This document shows, piece by piece, positions 8,306 to 17,831 of a stretch of DNA of 41,738 nucleotides. The stretch covers positions 1-41,738 of the forward strand of contig CAYYIP010000019.1 in the NCBI GenBank assembly GCA_964472015.1. Reading direction: 5' to 3'. Source of the stretch: JAAYTD01 sp964472015. Its GTDB lineage: Bacteria; Bacteroidota; Ignavibacteria; Kapaibacteriales; UBA2268. The translations under genes and the position numbers were made by a program. Every line of letters starts with the position of its first letter. Positions within the stretch are counted from its first letter, which is position 1. The notes beneath the pieces were generated by a model. That model was not told where the DNA came from. It ran no database searches and saw only the letters and a list, made by a program, of their open reading frames with translations.

Positions 8306-10336
8306 ATGGAACAAGACTTCTCTACTATTAATGCCAAACTACCTGAAAATGCTCATCGCGAATTAAAAGACGGTGAAATATATAACCCTGTAATGCCTGC
8401 AAGTTCAAAATTTGCAGAAGTTACACCTTGGTCAGTATGTTTAGGTTTATTAATGGCTATAATTTTTTCAGCTGCAGCAGCTTATTCTGGTTTAAAAATA
8501 GGACAAGTCTTTGAAGCCGCAATTCCTATTTCAATTATTGCTGTAGGAACTTCTGCTGCTTTACGTAGAAAAAATGCCTTACCACAAAATGTTATAATTC
8601 AATCAATCGGTTCTAGTTCAGGTGTCATAGTTGCAGGTGCTATTTTTACTATTCCTGCACTTTATATTTTACAAGCTAAATACCCTGAAATAGAAGCTAA
8701 TTTTATCCAAATATTTTTTTCATCCCTTTTTGGTGGTTTCTTAGGAATATTATTTTTAATTCCTTTTCGTAAGTACTTTGTAAAAGATATGCATGGGAAG
8801 TTTCCTTTCCCTGAGGCAACGGCTACAACTGAAATACTTATTACCGGCGAAAGAGGTGGTTCCCAAGCTAAAATACTTGTTTTCAGTGGTTTATTCGGTG
8901 GCTTATTTGAATTTTTATTTTCTACATTACATTTATTTGCAGATACTTTTTCTACACGAATAATACCATTAGGCGCAACATTAGCAGATAAAACTAAATT
9001 AGTATTCAAAATGAGCGTTTCTCCTCTTGTTTTTTCTTTCGGATACCTAATTGGATTAAAATATGCAACTATTATTTTTGTAGGATCTCTACTGTCCTGG
9101 TTTGTATTTGTTCCGCTTATAAATGAAATAGGTGAAATATTTATGTATCTATCAAATACAACTATAAACCCTTTTGCAGCAATGAGACCTGAAGATATAT
9201 TTAGAGGATATGTACGTCCTATTGGAATCGGTGCAATAGCAATGGCTGGTATTATCGGAATAGCTAAATCTTCATCAGTTATTGGTTCAGCATTTAAATT
9301 AGCAGTTGCAGGTTTAGGAAAAAAACAAGAAAAACAGGAAGAAGAAATTGTACCTCGTACTGATAAAGATCTAAAAATGACAACAATTTTATTGTTATCA
9401 TTATTAACTATTGGTGCAATATTTGTATTTTTATTATTAGGCGTAAATATAACACCTTTCCAAGCAATTGTAGCTCTCTTTACTCTTGTAATAATAGCCT
9501 TTTTATTTACTACCGTAGCAGCAAATGCAATAGCAATTGTAGGTTCAAATCCTGTTTCAGGTATGACTTTAATGACCTTAATTTTATCTTCTTTTGTACT
9601 AGTAGCAGCAGGCTTAAATGGTCCTTTAGGAATGATGAGTGCTTTAGTAATTGGAGGTATAGTATGTACAGCATTATCAATGGCTGGGGGCTTTATCACT
9701 GATTTAAAAGTTGGTTATTGGTTAGGAACAACACCTGTAAAACAAGAAAAATGGAAATTTCTTGGAACTTTAGTTTCTGCAGCAACGGTTGGTGTAGTTA
9801 TTTATGTACTTGGTCAAGCTTATGGTTTTGTTTTGACTCCTGAAACCCCAAATCCATTAGTAGCACCTCAAGCTAATGCAATGGCAGCAGTTATAGAACC
9901 TCTTATGCTACCAGGCGCAAATTTTAATTGGATTCTTTATATTGTAGGAGCTTTACTTTCTTTATTATTAATGTTAATTGGTATAGCACCACTTCCTTTT
10001 GCACTTGGAATGTTTATACCACTAGAATTAAATACACCTCTTATAGTTGGGGGGATTTTAAACTATTTTATGAATAAAGAAACAAAAAAACAAAATAAGA
10101 AATTAGCAGAAGCAAGAACATCACGTGGAACTTTAATAGCCTCGGGAATGATAGCCGGTGCAGCAATATTTGGTGTGATTGGTGCTTTACTTCTATTCTT
10201 TGGAATTAATTTAGATACAAAACTTTTTGCAGGAAATCAAACCGCAGCGGAATTTGTTGCAATTATTGCCTTTATTATACTAGTATATTACTTTGTTTGG
10301 GACGCTCGTCGTGCAAAAATAGAAGAAGACAAATAA
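8306..10336 (+). CDS. OPT family oligopeptide transporter
   Basis: 676 aa integral membrane protein with roughly 14-16 hydrophobic segments. The soluble N-terminus ends in an IYNPVMPASS segment, then comes the conserved AAYSGLKIGQVFEAAIPISI region (about 58-77) and internal NPVSGMTLMTL and KVGYWLGTTP blocks typical of bacterial OPT/YSL-related carriers. Members import small peptides or metal chelates by proton coupling. The substrate cannot be told from sequence, but a peptide role would fit the M13 peptidase elsewhere in the window. It is a single-gene unit closed by a strong shared terminator. A long antisense open frame inside this gene reflects its base composition and is not a gene. Confidence 0.92.
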   Translation: MEQDFSTINAKLPENAHRELKDGEIYNPVMPASSKFAEVTPWSVCLGLLMAIIFSAAAAYSGLKIGQVFEAAIPISIIAVGTSAALRRKNALPQNVIIQSIGSSSGVIVAGAIFTIPALYILQAKYPEIEANFIQIFFSSLFGGFLGILFLIPFRKYFVKDMHGKFPFPEATATTEILITGERGGSQAKILVFSGLFGGLFEFLFSTLHLFADTFSTRIIPLGATLADKTKLVFKMSVSPLVFSFGYLIGLKYATIIFVGSLLSWFVFVPLINEIGEIFMYLSNTTINPFAAMRPEDIFRGYVRPIGIGAIAMAGIIGIAKSSSVIGSAFKLAVAGLGKKQEKQEEEIVPRTDKDLKMTTILLLSLLTIGAIFVFLLLGVNITPFQAIVALFTLVIIAFLFTTVAANAIAIVGSNPVSGMTLMTLILSSFVLVAAGLNGPLGMMSALVIGGIVCTALSMAGGFITDLKVGYWLGTTPVKQEKWKFLGTLVSAATVGVVIYVLGQAYGFVLTPETPNPLVAPQANAMAAVIEPLMLPGANFNWILYIVGALLSLLLMLIGIAPLPFALGMFIPLELNTPLIVGGILNYFMNKETKKQNKKLAEARTSRGTLIASGMIAGAAIFGVIGALLLFFGINLDTKLFAGNQTAAEFVAIIAFIILVYYFVWDARRAKIEEDK

Positions 10337-10373
10337 TTATAAAATATTAATAAGTAATTAATAAAATTATAAT

Positions 10374-10420
10374 AATTAAAACAAAAAAGAGACAAAAATT
10401 GTCTCTTTTTTGTTTTAATT
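10374..10420. terminator. Long bidirectional terminator
   Basis: A perfect 22-bp inverted repeat (10374-10395 with 10399-10420) with a three-A loop is centred on AGAGACAA/TTGTCTCT and flanked by A and T runs. It lies between the convergent OPT and NlpC/P60 genes and should stop transcription in both directions. Confidence 0.88.
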
Positions 10421-10458
10421 TATACTATTTATATAATAAATTATATATAAATTTATAA

Positions 10459-10998
10459 TTAATATATTATGCTACGAATTCCTGCATAGTTTTTTGCAAA
10501 AATACCTTTTGAAAACGATTGCTTAATAACGCCTGAAGAAGAAGATGAATGTATCATATTCCCATCACCAATATAAATTCCTACATGATAAATTTCATTC
10601 TTTCTTTTAAAAAATACAAGATCTCCAATTTTAGGATTGATAGTAGGAACTGATTTTAAATATTGTTCATAAGATGTCCTTGGAATTATAAATCCAAGTT
10701 CCAAATATACCGATTTAACAAATCCACTGCAATCGACACCGTCTTTAGTATCTCCCCCATATTTATATTTTACACCTATCCACTTTTCTGCAATATTAAG
10801 TATAGTTGAATTTGCTTTTTCTTGCGAATATAAATTATCATTCTTTTTATTAACTTTATTATCTTTTATCTGCTTAACTATATTTTTACTTGTTTTTATT
10901 TTAACATTCTTTTGACTAGTAAAACGAACCGTAGGTTGACAAGCTATAATAAATATAATTATACCAAAAAATAATATGTTTTTAAGTATTTTTAACAT
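10459..10998 (-). CDS. NlpC/P60 family cell-wall peptidase lipoprotein
   Basis: 179 aa. A type II signal sequence ends in IIAC (C20 lipidated). After a lysine-rich linker the NlpC/P60 domain (about 65-179) shows the catalytic cysteine in DGVDCSGFVKSVY (C90), a histidine in YHVGIYIG (H138) and the third polar residue in MIHSSS (H150). The family cleaves gamma-D-glutamyl-diamino acid bonds in peptidoglycan stem peptides. It probably acts at the periplasmic face of the outer membrane, like E. coli Spr/MepS. It lies 85 bases downstream of priA and may be read from that operon or from its own promoter. Confidence 0.9.
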   Translation of the reverse strand: MLKILKNILFFGIIIFIIACQPTVRFTSQKNVKIKTSKNIVKQIKDNKVNKKNDNLYSQEKANSTILNIAEKWIGVKYKYGGDTKDGVDCSGFVKSVYLELGFIIPRTSYEQYLKSVPTINPKIGDLVFFKRKNEIYHVGIYIGDGNMIHSSSSSGVIKQSFSKGIFAKNYAGIRSIIY

Positions 10999-11083
10999 AT
11001 AAATAAAAAATTATTATAAAATATAAAAACATATATTGTATTTATCAAAAACTATACCATATTAATTTTACTTTTTTAACTTA

Positions 11084-13639
11084 TTATAGTGCAGAATATG
11101 CATCAATATCTATTTTTACACTAACATCTTTTATTGCATATGTAGCATATTTTTCCATAGCATCATTAATTATTTTTCTTAAATATCTTCCATTAGTATC
11201 AATACTTTTAATATTCTTAATAGTAATTTGCCATCGAAATTTTTTATTAAGTTTTGTTAAAATAGCAGGTTGTGGTGGATAAACAATAATTACTTTATGC
11301 TTTATAATTAATGAATAAAATATATTTGCTTGTTTTATAACTTTCTCTTCATTATTAGAAATAAATTCTATTATACAAAACCTAACAAAAGGAGGAAACA
11401 TAGCCTCATATCTCTTTTTTATTTCTATTTGATAAAATTTTTGAAAGTCAGCTTTTGCAGCAGTAATAATAGCATAATTCATAATATTAGAAGTTTGAAT
11501 AATAACTTCACCTAATAAATTTTGTCCTCGTCCTGCTCGTCCTGCTACTTGAGAGATTAATTGAAAAGTACGTTCTGACGCACGAAAATCAGGTATATTT
11601 AATTGAATATCTGCATTTATAACGCCTACTAAAGTAACTCTATCAAAATCTAAGCCTTTAGCTACCATCTGAGTTCCTAGTAAAATATCTGTATCCCCCG
11701 CTGCAAAGCTTTGCAATATTTTTCTGTAACTTCCTTTTCTTTGTGTTGTATCTAAATCTAACCTCTCTATCTTACAATTAAATCCATCATCTGCTAATAT
11801 CTTACTTAAAGTATCTTCAACTCTTTGAGTTCCCGTCCCAACTTTATCCATTCCAACATTCCCACATACCTCACATATGTTATTTAATTTTTTTGAATAT
11901 CCACAATAATGGCACTTTAATTCATTTGTAGTTTGATGATATGTAAGAGATGTAGAACAATATTTGCATTGAGGAATATATCCACAATCATTGCACTCTA
12001 TAAAATTAGCAAATCCTCTTTTATTCTGAAATAAAATAATTCCTTCCTTTTTCCTTAATTTCTCTTTTATTTTATTAAGTAATAAAAAAGAAAAACCATT
12101 TATACTTTGCCCCGTTTTTTTTGCAGAAATCATATCTACTAATTCAATATTTGGTAAAATAGCTTTATCTGCTCTATGTTTAATTTCTAATAAATTAATT
12201 TTATTCAAACTAATATTATAATAACTTTCTAAAGATGGCGTTGCAGATCCTAAAACAATAGTAGCTTTTTCTAACATAGCACGATATATAGCCGAATCCC
12301 TTGCTTGATAAAAAGGTAAAGCCGAATCTTGTTTATAAGAAACTTCATGTTCCTCATCAATAATAATTAATCCTAAGTTATTTAAAGGCATAAAAAGTGC
12401 AGACCTTGCACCTATAACAATTTTTACCTCATTATTAATAACAGAACGCCATGAATCATATCTTTCACCGTTTGACATCTTGCTGTGAAAAACAGCTATC
12501 AAATTAGGAAAAACAACATTAAATCTATCTATTAATTGAGGTGTTAAAGATATCTCCGGCACTAAAAGTAAAACTGTTTTTTTTAATTCTAAAGCTTTTT
12601 TTATAGTATTTATATAAACTAACGTCTTCCCACTTCCTGTTATCCCATGTAATAAAAAAGGCATAAAATTATTACTCTCTATACTCTTATTTATCTCTTC
12701 TACACATCTTAATTGTTCAGACGTTAGATTTAACATACTCTCATCTTTTGTTGCTAAACTTTCATATTGTTTTAATTGTATATTTCTATTTACTTCTTCA
12801 TCATACGTATATATTAATTCTTTTGATATCAAAGTTTTTATTGATGAAGACGAGCCTTTAAATGTTTCTAATAATTCTGACAAGGGAACAGCAGGATTAT
12901 TTTTAGAAGCTTTTAAGAATAAATACATTAATATTTGAGACTGTTTAATGGCTCTTTTATCTAAATTTAACAACGTTTTCTTTAATAATTCGTTATCATT
13001 AATAAATTTAGATGCTATCTTAACAATCTTTTGGGTCTTTATTTTTACTTTTACTACACGTTCTGTCTCAATTTCAATAAAATTATTTTCTAATAAATAA
13101 TTTATATTCTCTCTTATATTATTAATATTACAATATTCTTGTATTTGATCTATAGTACATCCTATTTTACTATCTGATAAATATTGTAATATTTTTTTTT
13201 GTATAGAATTTATGTTGTAGCTATCTATATTAAAATTATTAGTTATATTATAACTTTCTATATTTTTATTAATAACAAATTTGAATAGAGATTTAGGGGA
13301 TATACCCGATGGAATAGCAGCTTTTATAGTTTCACCAATTGGCGCAAAATAATAATCAGATAACCATATAAGAAACTTTAACATCGTATCTGAAAATATA
13401 GGTCTTATGTCTAATATCTCAATTACATATTTAATTTCCTTCTCTTTTAAATTTTTATCTAAAATATTTAAAATATCAGATTGTTCTATTACAATTCCTG
13501 TAAGCTCTCTAGCCATTCGCCCCCGTCCAAAAGAAACAAGAACCCTACATCCTTTATAGTTTCCATCGCCATTATATGCATATGTAAATGTCCTATTTAA
13601 CGGTACAGGTAATACTACTTGTAAATAAACAGTCTTCAT
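11084..13639 (-). CDS. priA: Primosomal replication restart helicase PriA
   Basis: 851 aa. The order is an N-terminal 3'-DNA-end binding domain (about 1-105), a winged helix and linker, then a superfamily 2 helicase core. The core has Walker A GITGSGKT (about 333), the Walker B box IIDEEHEVSYKQ (about 430) and GSATPSLESYY. Eight cysteines in four CxxC pairs (about 545-595: CNDC, CKYC, CHYC, CEVC) form the two zinc sites. The AGRAGRG block marks the C-terminal helicase lobe. PriA reloads the replicative helicase at stalled forks. Its insertion-rich low-complexity region (about 110-280) is longer than usual. It follows rnc by 43 bases. Confidence 0.95.
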   Translation of the reverse strand: MKTVYLQVVLPVPLNRTFTYAYNGDGNYKGCRVLVSFGRGRMARELTGIVIEQSDILNILDKNLKEKEIKYVIEILDIRPIFSDTMLKFLIWLSDYYFAPIGETIKAAIPSGISPKSLFKFVINKNIESYNITNNFNIDSYNINSIQKKILQYLSDSKIGCTIDQIQEYCNINNIRENINYLLENNFIEIETERVVKVKIKTQKIVKIASKFINDNELLKKTLLNLDKRAIKQSQILMYLFLKASKNNPAVPLSELLETFKGSSSSIKTLISKELIYTYDEEVNRNIQLKQYESLATKDESMLNLTSEQLRCVEEINKSIESNNFMPFLLHGITGSGKTLVYINTIKKALELKKTVLLLVPEISLTPQLIDRFNVVFPNLIAVFHSKMSNGERYDSWRSVINNEVKIVIGARSALFMPLNNLGLIIIDEEHEVSYKQDSALPFYQARDSAIYRAMLEKATIVLGSATPSLESYYNISLNKINLLEIKHRADKAILPNIELVDMISAKKTGQSINGFSFLLLNKIKEKLRKKEGIILFQNKRGFANFIECNDCGYIPQCKYCSTSLTYHQTTNELKCHYCGYSKKLNNICEVCGNVGMDKVGTGTQRVEDTLSKILADDGFNCKIERLDLDTTQRKGSYRKILQSFAAGDTDILLGTQMVAKGLDFDRVTLVGVINADIQLNIPDFRASERTFQLISQVAGRAGRGQNLLGEVIIQTSNIMNYAIITAAKADFQKFYQIEIKKRYEAMFPPFVRFCIIEFISNNEEKVIKQANIFYSLIIKHKVIIVYPPQPAILTKLNKKFRWQITIKNIKSIDTNGRYLRKIINDAMEKYATYAIKDVSVKIDIDAYSAL

Positions 13640-13682
13640 ATTTATTTGGTAAAATAATTATAATCTTAATAAAACTAAATAA

Positions 13683-14456
13683 TTATATTTTTTTAGAAAA
13701 GGATAAATTTTCCATTGCATATCTAGCAGCCTCTTGTGCAGCTTGTTTCTTAGATGTACCTTCCCCCCGACCTAAAACAACTCCTTGTAACGAAACTTCT
13801 ACCTTAAATATTTTTGCATGAGCATCACCACTCTCTTCAACTATATCATAAATAGGAATGTCTAAATTGTGCGATTGTAATATTTCTTGTAATTGTTTTT
13901 TATAATTTTTATCTGTCTTAATTACTGTATCAAATAAAGAATTAATAATATTATTATATATAAATTGAGCAGCTTTTTCTATTCCAGAATCAATATATAT
14001 TGCAGCAATTACAGCTTCTACAACATTAGCTAATATAGAATCATTTTTTTGACAAATATTTTTTCTTGCTCCATAAGTTAATATTAAAAAACTTTCTATA
14101 TTAAGTTTTTTTGCAACCATTGCTAACGTTTCTTTTTTTACTAAACGCGAACGTACTTCTGTTAATTCTCCTTCTTTTTTATCCTTACATTTTACAAATA
14201 AAAAATCCGTTATTACTAATTCTAAAACTGCATCACCTAAAAATTCTAGACGTTCATTAGAAATTATATTTTTTTGCATCCCAACAAAAGAACTATGTAA
14301 AAAGGCTTGTTCAAAAATTTTGATATTATTTATCTTAATTTTTAAAGCAGCCTCTATATCTTTTTTTTTATCTTTATCAAAAAATATACTTTTCGGGAAA
14401 AAAATATCTATATTTTTTTTATAATCTTTATTTAATAAAAAACCTACCTCTTCCAT
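13683..14456 (-). CDS. rnc: Ribonuclease III
   Basis: 257 aa. The nuclease domain carries the signature NERLEFLGDAVLEL (67-80), with E71 and D75 in the metal site, and the second acidic motif NVVEAVIAAIYIDSG (E147). The position often occupied by Asp before that Glu is Asn144, a variant I believe is common in Bacteroidota. A double-stranded RNA binding domain fills about 183-250, ending GEGTSKKQAAQEAA. It processes rRNA and other duplex RNAs in the cytoplasm. The gene begins 4 bases after tatA and is followed closely by priA, so translation is probably coupled. Confidence 0.95.
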   Translation of the reverse strand: MEEVGFLLNKDYKKNIDIFFPKSIFFDKDKKKDIEAALKIKINNIKIFEQAFLHSSFVGMQKNIISNERLEFLGDAVLELVITDFLFVKCKDKKEGELTEVRSRLVKKETLAMVAKKLNIESFLILTYGARKNICQKNDSILANVVEAVIAAIYIDSGIEKAAQFIYNNIINSLFDTVIKTDKNYKKQLQEILQSHNLDIPIYDIVEESGDAHAKIFKVEVSLQGVVLGRGEGTSKKQAAQEAARYAMENLSFSKKI

Positions 14457-14460
14457 ATTT

Positions 14461-14673
14461 TTATTCTTCTATTTTATCTTTTATTTCTTTTATTGGTGTC
14501 TCTATTTCTCTTTCGATATTATTTATTTGTTGTTTTAATTCAAACTTTGCATCTTTTATCTTACGTACTCCTCTCCCAAACATTTTCATAAAATCAGGTA
14601 TTTTTTTTGGACCAAATAATAAAATAACTGCCAAAATAATAACAACTAATTCTCCCCCACCAATATCAAACAT
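14461..14673 (-). CDS. tatA: Twin-arginine translocase subunit TatA/TatE
   Basis: 70 aa with the standard plan: a short N-terminus (MFDIGGGELVVI), one membrane helix ending LLFGPKKIP (the FGP hinge), an amphipathic helix, and a charged tail. TatA multimers form the path for folded proteins across the inner membrane. I chose the ATG at 14673, which follows the Wzz stop by one base, over an upstream TTG at 14694 that overlaps that gene. AAAGG-like sequence lies upstream. tatC is not in the window. The location between capsule-type export genes and rnc is not one I recognise as usual. Confidence 0.88.
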   Translation of the reverse strand: MFDIGGGELVVIILAVILLFGPKKIPDFMKMFGRGVRKIKDAKFELKQQINNIEREIETPIKEIKDKIEE

Positions 14674-14674
14674 T

Positions 14675-15847
14675 TTATATGTTTCCTTTTTCAATTTTAT
14701 TTTCGTTTATTTGAATTTTTATAGTTAAATATAATAAAGCAATAAAAGATGATAAAATCAAAGATAACAAAACCATTAAGTATTTGTTCGGTGCTGAAGG
14801 TATCTCAGGGAAATCCGGCGTATCTAATAATTCTACTTGTGAAATATCTCTACTAGCCTGCAAAGCATCTTGATGACTTTGAGTTTCAAGATAAATTAAA
14901 ACTTGCTCGTATATTTTTTTGTCTCTATATAATACAGTATATTCTCTCATTAATTCAGGAATATCTGTAAAAGGAATTGAAAAATTATCATTTTTAAACA
15001 TACCACCTGATTGAGCTTTCGCATATTGTTGTTTTAAGAAATTAGCTTTAGTCTGTAATTGCTTAACAATTATTGAATTAGGTGAATATTCTTCTAACGC
15101 TGCTTTCAATTCACTTTCAACAATCATTAGTTCTGCTCCTAACGTAACTTGTTGTGTCAAAAGTGACTTAGTCTGTTCCTCTATTTCTAAAACCTTGTTT
15201 TTAGATTGAAATTCTCTAATTTTAATCTCAATAGAATCTAATTTTTTCCTATATTCATTTGTTGCTCTATCTGAATATTTTAATGACATTTTTGCCGCTG
15301 TAATTGAACGTTCTTGAACAATAGAATCTAAAGCAAAAAGTGTTGCTTTTGCCATATCTTGAGCCAACTTAGCAGTCTTTAATTTTTCATCACCAAAAGT
15401 AAAAAAAGGTGATTTTGCTACTGCAGATAAATATAATACACCACTTTTATCAATAATAATATCTATTGATTTTTTTACTTTTAATATTAATTTTTCATTA
15501 TTCAATTTTGAATATTGTTTGCTTTTTTTTAAATTACATTTTTTTATTACATATTCTGCTACACTTCTACTGTTTACAATTTCCGCATATACTTGACCTT
15601 GATTATTTTGAGTCATACTACCTAGCGATAGTGCATTTGCGCCATATAAATTCTTAAAAAAAGATGTAACTCCACCGCCATTTTCTGTTTGTCTAGGAGG
15701 AAATATAGATGCATGCGAAGTATACTCAACAGGCATAATAAAACTATATATTATAACAATAGCTGTAAAAATACAAACAAAACTAATAATAAAAGGTAAA
15801 TTCTTTTTATATATTTTTAATATTTTAATAAAAGTTATTTTTTCCAT
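14675..15847 (-). CDS. Wzz/GNVR-type polysaccharide chain-length determinant protein
   Basis: 390 aa inner-membrane protein. Transmembrane segments near each end (about 16-38 and 358-378) bracket a periplasmic coiled-coil region. The first helix is followed by the usual PVEYTSHASIFPPR beta segment. The second is preceded by the proline-rich LLDTPDFPEIPSAPNKYLM motif of the PCP family. There is no cytoplasmic kinase domain, so it resembles a PCP-1/2a co-polymerase without BY-kinase. It follows the outer-membrane SLBB gene by 18 bases, the classic export pair. Confidence 0.88.
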   Translation of the reverse strand: MEKITFIKILKIYKKNLPFIISFVCIFTAIVIIYSFIMPVEYTSHASIFPPRQTENGGGVTSFFKNLYGANALSLGSMTQNNQGQVYAEIVNSRSVAEYVIKKCNLKKSKQYSKLNNEKLILKVKKSIDIIIDKSGVLYLSAVAKSPFFTFGDEKLKTAKLAQDMAKATLFALDSIVQERSITAAKMSLKYSDRATNEYRKKLDSIEIKIREFQSKNKVLEIEEQTKSLLTQQVTLGAELMIVESELKAALEEYSPNSIIVKQLQTKANFLKQQYAKAQSGGMFKNDNFSIPFTDIPELMREYTVLYRDKKIYEQVLIYLETQSHQDALQASRDISQVELLDTPDFPEIPSAPNKYLMVLLSLILSSFIALLYLTIKIQINENKIEKGNI

Positions 15848-15865
15848 ATTTCAATTTTTACAATC

Positions 15866-17536
15866 TTATTTTATTGCAATAATAACTGCTATCATAGAAA
15901 CAATTGGAGATACTATTGTTAAAATAGTAGTAATTATATCCATTATTTCTATTTCAGTTTTAGGTGGTACCGATATATTATCACCTGGTTCTAACTTATA
16001 CTTACTTGTCTTAGAAGCTAAGAATTGCTCCCCGCCTCGTCTCTTATTAACAGTAGTTTCACTCTCATCAGCACGATAAGCAAAACCACCTGCTGCATTT
16101 ATATAATCAATATAAGTAAAATCACTACGATATTTAACAAACCCCGGATTTACAACTTTCCCTTGAACATTAATAAAGTTTGTTTTAGCAGGTACAATTA
16201 TAGAATCTTGGGAAATAAGTGTAATGTTGTCTTCAGATGTTTCATCCAAAACTATTTTCTCAAAATCAATAGACATCCCGCCTTTTTTCTCACGAACTCT
16301 TGATTGAAAATATCTAAATTCACTTTTACTCATTTCAGATGGAATTGTTCTATATAGTCGTTCCATCTCTAAGTCTTTCTTTTGTAACTCTTCCTGTCTA
16401 ATAAATTCTATATTAGTAACATCAGCATCTTTTGTAAAACCGCCTGCTCTTCGTATCAAATCGCCAACTTTATCAACATCTTTTTCGATTGAATACTTTC
16501 CAGGATACTTTACTTCGCCAGTAATTATTGCATAGTGTATTTTTTGCCAATCTGCTTTCGTACGAACATAAACCCTATCCCCCGAGTTTAAAGCAAAATC
16601 ATTACTAGGATTTTCCTTTGACGTAATAATATTTTTCCAACTAGATAAATCTAATATGTTAGTAATAAGTCCACTAGAAGTCCATTGGACATATTCTACC
16701 GAATCTAATAAAGCAGATTCAAAAAAACCTAATCCAAATCTTATTAAAGTAGATAAAGAATCGCCTTCCAAAAATTCAACTTCACACGGTGCAGGAACAT
16801 CGCCTTGTATAGATATTATTTGTTTTTCTGATGCAAAAGGAACTATTATATGGTCACCACCATTAACATAAGGATTTGATTCATTATCTGCTAGTAAATA
16901 AAATTTTAATAAATCTACTTTTAATCTCTCATTTGTTACTGCACGTATTAAAATTATATTACGAACCGAAGCAGAATCTTGTAATCCTCCAACTCTTTCT
17001 ATAATCTCTGATACTCTATCAGTAGCTGTTGCAGGAACAACAGATGATTTTATGGCTGCACCGGAAATATTTACTTTGAATTTACGAACATCACTAAGTG
17101 CAATACTAAAATTTTTATATACTTGCCCCATTTTTTCATTTATCAATTTATAGGCTTCAGTTAAATTTTTACCAGCAATATATATTCCCCCTACGCCATC
17201 TATTAAAAGATATCCATCAGGTAATACCCTTATACGTATTTTCCCACTATTCAATTTATTTATAACTGAACTTTCAAAAACAATCGTAAATTCATCACCT
17301 GCACCAACAATATATTTTTCAGGATTAATCTCTTTATCAATTATTCCATAACTTTCAATTGCTAATTGTTGAGATATTTCTTTTGATACCGTATCAAATT
17401 CTTTTCTATCATTACTTATTTTGTTAATTCCTGTAATTGACTTATAATTAATACGGGCATATAAATTAATAGTTGTTATACTTATAATTAAAATAACAAC
17501 AAATAATAATCTGTTAATTTTATATTTCTTATTCAT
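15866..17536 (-). CDS. Polysaccharide biosynthesis/export protein with SLBB domains
   Basis: 556 aa, Wza-like. An N-terminal hydrophobic segment (about 8-27) leads to a poly-export domain starting YIVGAGDEFTIVFESS (about 70-85). At least three SLBB-type repeats follow (for example ISIQGDVPAPCEVEF, AIITGEVKYPGKYSIE, INVQGKVVNPGFVKY). A C-terminal hydrophobic helix (about 530-555) could cross the outer membrane. No lipobox is seen, unlike E. coli Wza. These proteins make the outer-membrane pore for capsule or exopolysaccharide. It heads a run with the Wzz-like gene, tatA, rnc and priA. A -7 box lies only 5 bases before the ATG. Confidence 0.88.
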   Translation of the reverse strand: MNKKYKINRLLFVVILIISITTINLYARINYKSITGINKISNDRKEFDTVSKEISQQLAIESYGIIDKEINPEKYIVGAGDEFTIVFESSVINKLNSGKIRIRVLPDGYLLIDGVGGIYIAGKNLTEAYKLINEKMGQVYKNFSIALSDVRKFKVNISGAAIKSSVVPATATDRVSEIIERVGGLQDSASVRNIILIRAVTNERLKVDLLKFYLLADNESNPYVNGGDHIIVPFASEKQIISIQGDVPAPCEVEFLEGDSLSTLIRFGLGFFESALLDSVEYVQWTSSGLITNILDLSSWKNIITSKENPSNDFALNSGDRVYVRTKADWQKIHYAIITGEVKYPGKYSIEKDVDKVGDLIRRAGGFTKDADVTNIEFIRQEELQKKDLEMERLYRTIPSEMSKSEFRYFQSRVREKKGGMSIDFEKIVLDETSEDNITLISQDSIIVPAKTNFINVQGKVVNPGFVKYRSDFTYIDYINAAGGFAYRADESETTVNKRRGGEQFLASKTSKYKLEPGDNISVPPKTEIEIMDIITTILTIVSPIVSMIAVIIAIK

Positions 17537-17541
17537 ATTTA

Positions 17542-17549
17542 CAAAAATA
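17542..17549 (-). promoter_or_regulatory. -7 box abutting the SLBB gene start (possible leaderless transcript)
   Basis: On the minus strand TATTTTTG ends 5 bases before the ATG at 17536, which would put the transcript start at about the start codon. A second match, TAATTTTG (17573-17580), lies 30 bases further upstream and would leave a short leader instead. Confidence 0.45.
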
Positions 17550-17572
17550 CAAAAAATATTATATTTTTTTTA

Positions 17573-17580
17573 CAAAATTA
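17573..17580 (-). promoter_or_regulatory. Alternative -7 box for the SLBB operon
   Basis: Minus-strand TAATTTTG matches TAnnTTTG. It is about 36 bases upstream of the SLBB ATG, giving a leader of roughly 30 bases. A TTTG-type -33 (complement of 17597-17600) is present but 16 bases away, shorter than ideal. Confidence 0.4.
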
Positions 17581-17831
17581 AACAATTTAAGTAATTCAAA
17601 TAATTTATAATATCATTATACTAATATAAATGAGTATATAAGAAAATAATAATTCTATAATTGTTATTTTTTTATATATTTTTAGTATTTTGCAATTATG
17701 TAAATTATATATATTAATATTATCAAAATTATATTAATAAATATAAGTAAATATGAAACTATTAATCAAAATAAATAAATTATATCATTTATTATTTTCT
17801 TATATATTATTAACTTATTTAACTAAAAACT

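Noticed and set aside
8662..9699. A 345-codon antisense open frame inside the OPT transporter gene
   Set aside because: It lies wholly within a clearly conserved gene, has low-complexity composition with many Pro, Ile, Lys and Asn, and shows no recognisable domain. It is explained by the base composition of the sense strand.
14140..14160. RNase III read as inactive because the residue before E147 in the second acidic motif is Asn144 rather than Asp
   Set aside because: The other metal-site residues and the double-stranded RNA binding domain are intact. Asn at this place is, as far as I recall, normal in Bacteroidota RNase III.
14674..14694. Upstream TTG start for tatA
   Set aside because: It would overlap the Wzz gene. 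The ATG at 14673 gives the canonical TatA N-terminus directly after the Wzz stop.
8200..17717. Shared TATGTAAATTATATATA upstream of the OPT gene (8200) and of leuC (17697)
   Set aside because: A 17-base all-but-AT match is not significant at this composition. The surrounding spacing differs, so a common operator is not supported.
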